Source: Deltaproteobacteria bacterium CSP1-8
GTDB lineage: Bacteria; Desulfobacterota; Deferrimicrobia; Deferrimicrobiales; Deferrimicrobiaceae
Direction: 5' to 3'
Assembly: GCA_001443455.1 (NCBI GenBank)
Contig: LDXO01000012.1
Location: 1 to 56,274 of the forward strand
Length of the DNA stretch: 56,274 nucleotides
Shown: positions 54,064 to 56,274 of the stretch, piece after piece
Position numbering within the stretch: the stretch's first letter is position 1
Layout: each line of letters starts with the position of its first letter
Translations under genes and position numbers: made by a program
Notes under the pieces: generated by a model
Seen by the model: the letters and a program-made list of their open reading frames with translations, nothing else
Told to the model about the DNA's origin: nothing
The model's database searches: none

Positions 54064-55725
54064 CCCGCCGATGCGACGGAACCCCTCCCCCTGTCCCCGG
54101 GCGTGCGAGTCGGACGCGAACCCCCCGACCGACACAAGGCCCAGGCCGATCTTCCTGTCCAGGCCCAGTTCCGCCGAGTACGTCGGTCCGCTTTTAGCCC
54201 CTTTTTCCTGCTGGGCCCCGGCCATCACGGTGCCGTGGAACACCCAGCGGGGGCGGAACTGCCATCCCCAGTCCACGCCCGCCTCTTCCGTCGTGTAGCG
54301 CTTCGGGTCGAACACGCCGACGTCGAGGTCTTCGGAGAACCCGAGCCAGCCGAATCGCAAGATCCCCGCAACGTGGACGAGGTCGCCCCTGAGGTAGAGA
54401 CGGCGGGTCACCTCCAGGCCGAACCGCTCCCCCCGGTTTTCGCGGGCCTGCCCCGTTTCGTTTTCGTTGTGGTGGTAGAGAAGAGCGGCGGAGGCGGTGA
54501 TCTCGGTCTTCCAGAGGAAGTTCCTGGACGCCGACAGGCTCAGCGTGTCGGACGTGACCTGGTTCTGGAGGGAGAGGACGGAGTTCCAGTGGCCGCGCTC
54601 CCAGTCGAGGTTGAACCGGACGGTGTCCGCCGGCGTGATCGTCACGCCGAAATTGCCCGACCAGGGATGAAAGTCGTTGATGTCATACCGGGTATATCCG
54701 CCTCCCGCGTGCCATTCGATCGCCGGAGACCGGCGGAACGAGAAGGAGAGGGATCCGCCCGTCCCGTCGACCGAGTCCTCGTCGTTCAGGTTTTCCTGCT
54801 TCCCCGGCGACCCCTGGCGGAAGAAAAGCTGCCGGACGGCGCCGTCCACGTCCAGGCCCCTGGCCGGCCGGCCGTGGGCGGAGAGCGTCAATTCGTAGAG
54901 GGAGAGGTCGTCGGAATCGTGCGACCCGCGGGCTTCCAGCCCGACATACGGGACCAGGCGCTCCCGGACCCGTTCGATCTGGTCGCGGACCTCCTTGTCC
55001 CCCGGGCTTGCCTGTGCCGCCCGCGCGATGTACCGGCCCGCTTCTTCAGGCATGTCGAGGAACAGGGTGGCGCGCGACAGCCCGGTGAGCGCCTCCGCGT
55101 CGGCGGGGTTTGCGTTAAGCACGTGGTCGAACTCCACGGTGGCGGCCCGAAAGCGCCCCTGCCAGAGAAGCGCCTCCGCCAGTCCCCGGCGAGCCTCGAG
55201 GTCCGCAGGATTCCCGGCGAGAATGTTCCGGTAGAGGTCCTCCGATTCCTTCAGCCGGTCCGACCAGCGGTACGCGAGCGCCAGGTACCGCCGGGCCTCG
55301 ACGTCGTGAGGCCGGTTGGCCACGATGGAGGCAAGGAGGGGTATCGCCTCCTTGGCCCTGTCGGTCCAGATCATCTGTTGCCCGAGGGACAATCGAAGTT
55401 CCGGCTCGAGTGCGGGGTTCTCCGCGATCGCGGACCGGTAGGCGGCGATGGCATCCCCGTGCATGTCCCGCTCGGCGTACAGGTCGCCGAGGTCCCGGTA
55501 CGTCTCCCCCCTCGGGTCGAGCGCGAGGGACTCGCGGAACTTCCCGATAGCCTGGGGATAGGCGTTCAGGTCCCAGAACTGCCTCGCTTCTTCCGCGAGC
55601 GCTTCCGCGCGTTCTTTCGGCGATTCCGTCTCCTGCGCCGCCGCGCGCGGCGGGAGCGATTCTCCGAGGAAGAGAAGGGCGGCAAGGAGGAGAAGCAGCG
55701 TCCTGGAGGCGGGCAGTCGAGGCAA
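54037..55725 (-). CDS. pgaA: TPR/beta-barrel outer membrane export porin (PgaA-like)
   Basis: 562 residues. A signal peptide (about 1-30), then five or so TPR units in the periplasm (about 35-250, e.g. LGDLYAERDMHGDAIAAYRSA and AEALLWQGRFRAATVEFDHV). A C-terminal region of alternating beta strands ends in Phe (RIRIPF), the outer-membrane porin signature. PgaA of E. coli has the same plan but is longer (807 residues). It exports PNAG. TTG 55725 lies three bases after the upstream pgaC stop, so the two are one operon on the minus strand. Confidence 0.85.
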   Translation of the reverse strand: MPRLPASRTLLLLLAALLFLGESLPPRAAAQETESPKERAEALAEEARQFWDLNAYPQAIGKFRESLALDPRGETYRDLGDLYAERDMHGDAIAAYRSAIAENPALEPELRLSLGQQMIWTDRAKEAIPLLASIVANRPHDVEARRYLALAYRWSDRLKESEDLYRNILAGNPADLEARRGLAEALLWQGRFRAATVEFDHVLNANPADAEALTGLSRATLFLDMPEEAGRYIARAAQASPGDKEVRDQIERVRERLVPYVGLEARGSHDSDDLSLYELTLSAHGRPARGLDVDGAVRQLFFRQGSPGKQENLNDEDSVDGTGGSLSFSFRRSPAIEWHAGGGYTRYDINDFHPWSGNFGVTITPADTVRFNLDWERGHWNSVLSLQNQVTSDTLSLSASRNFLWKTEITASAALLYHHNENETGQARENRGERFGLEVTRRLYLRGDLVHVAGILRFGWLGFSEDLDVGVFDPKRYTTEEAGVDWGWQFRPRWVFHGTVMAGAQQEKGAKSGPTYSAELGLDRKIGLGLVSVGGFASDSHARGQGEGFRRIGGLFRIRIPF

Positions 55726-55728
55726 CCC

Positions 55729-56274
55729 CTACGTCCTTTCCGTTTTCCACAAGGTGACTTGCGGTCGCCTCCGGAGCAACCCGACCGGCGTGTACAGGAA
55801 CGCGATGGTCGAGGTGATCGCCCAGTAGATCAGGGGATAGAGGACGGTGTAGGCGGCGTAACGCAGGGTCGACCGGTCGTAATGCCGGTCCAGGATGACG
55901 CCGGTCGTCAGCTGGATGATGCACACCGTCGCGATCATCATGCCCCAGAAGTTCGGGATCGGGTGGGCGCCAACGGGCGGGATGCCGATCGAGTAGGAGA
56001 TGATCCAGAGGGTGGTCAGGATCACGAAGCAGAACGCCCACACGAGGGAAAGGATCGACTCGTAGGCGACCGGCCATTGCCGGAGGTTTTTCCTGTGCAG
56101 GAGAATGCCCAGGTGTTTCCGCAGGACCTGCCCCAGGCCGACGGCCCATCGCTTCCTCTGCTTGAAGAAGGCCCGGAGCGTCTCCGGCACCTGCATCCAG
56201 ACGAGCCCCCTGGGCTCGTACCGGATGTCCCAGAACCGCTTCTGGAGGCGCCAGGACATATCGATATCCTCCGT
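55729..56274 (-). CDS. pgaC: Poly-beta-1,6-N-acetylglucosamine synthase, C-terminal part
   Basis: Truncated at the window edge; 181 codons of the 3' end are present, open from base 56274. TEDIDMSWRLQKR is the conserved acceptor-site segment, followed by the QxxRW-type motif QRKRWAVGLGQ of family 2 processive glycosyltransferases. Four hydrophobic segments then follow (SILSLVWAFCFVILTTLWII; MMIATVCIIQLTTGVI; YTVLYPLIYWAITSTIAFLY). It polymerises GlcNAc at the inner membrane. The start lies beyond the window. Confidence 0.9.
   Translation of the reverse strand, partial: TEDIDMSWRLQKRFWDIRYEPRGLVWMQVPETLRAFFKQRKRWAVGLGQVLRKHLGILLHRKNLRQWPVAYESILSLVWAFCFVILTTLWIISYSIGIPPVGAHPIPNFWGMMIATVCIIQLTTGVILDRHYDRSTLRYAAYTVLYPLIYWAITSTIAFLYTPVGLLRRRPQVTLWKTERT

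Noticed and set aside
1-56274. CRISPR arrays, riboswitches (lysine, B12, SAM), rRNA and intact insertion sequences
   Set aside because: I looked for repeated spacer units, conserved riboswitch cores before lysA, dapA and the mutase, and transposase motifs, and saw none.

Overview
The window is GC-rich, densely packed bacterial chromosome of a Gram-negative organism. Gram-negative evidence: a C-terminal-Phe outer-membrane porin, an LptM-like lipoprotein, type IV pilus ATPases and a PGA exopolysaccharide locus. The gene order trmFO-xerC-hslV-hslU-argBDFGH-(lptM)-lysA-dapF-dapA-dapB-dapL, the rng/radical-SAM pair and the ETF:menaquinone-oxidoreductase-type Fe-S protein suggest a deltaproteobacterium of the Desulfuromonadia/Geobacter type. 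That placement is inference from gene content; no search was run. GTG and TTG starts are common. There is no rRNA, CRISPR array, phage or intact transposon.

Layout. 18-4218 (minus): tRNA-Thr(CGT), ribonuclease G and a radical-SAM/DUF2344 fusion. 4299-8227 (plus): a regulatory trio of an AAA ATPase fused to an RsbW-like kinase, a STAS antagonist and a GAF/HD-GYP protein. 8224-12929: a TIM-barrel isomerase (minus), then GntR regulator, selA, an HNH nuclease and aroE. 12989-18734: pilB-pilT-pilC and a PilS-like kinase. 18706-35752: one long co-directional run of trmFO, xerC, hslVU, arginine genes, lysine/DAP genes through the DapL branch, folK and a TPR lipoprotein, with gaps below about 100 bp.

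35949-38637: an IclR regulator, then a TetR (FadR-like) regulator overlapping an acyl-CoA dehydrogenase gene, with a perfect 18-bp FadR-type palindrome just upstream. 38657-42448 (minus): an HTH protein with a degenerate ADP-ribosylglycohydrolase domain, an AT-rich island, and a membrane Fe-S oxidoreductase of the ETF:quinone type. 42666-51126 (plus): bacteriohemerythrin, a GlcD/GlcF-like flavin/Fe-S pair, a three-subunit acyl-CoA (probably propionyl-CoA) carboxylase and the catalytic subunit of methylmalonyl-CoA mutase. Together these suggest fatty-acid and propionate oxidation feeding electrons to the quinone pool. 51436-56274: a thioredoxin-like gene, then a pga exopolysaccharide locus (pgaB facing pgaC-pgaA; pgaC runs off the window).

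The strongest special observation is at 51436-52017. The thioredoxin-like gene has an in-frame TGA exactly at the first position of a CxxC-type active site (U-I-G-C), followed by a 7-bp hairpin with a GGTC loop like a bacterial SECIS element. selA is also encoded in the window (9880-11379). This is very probably a selenoprotein that ordinary gene callers truncate.
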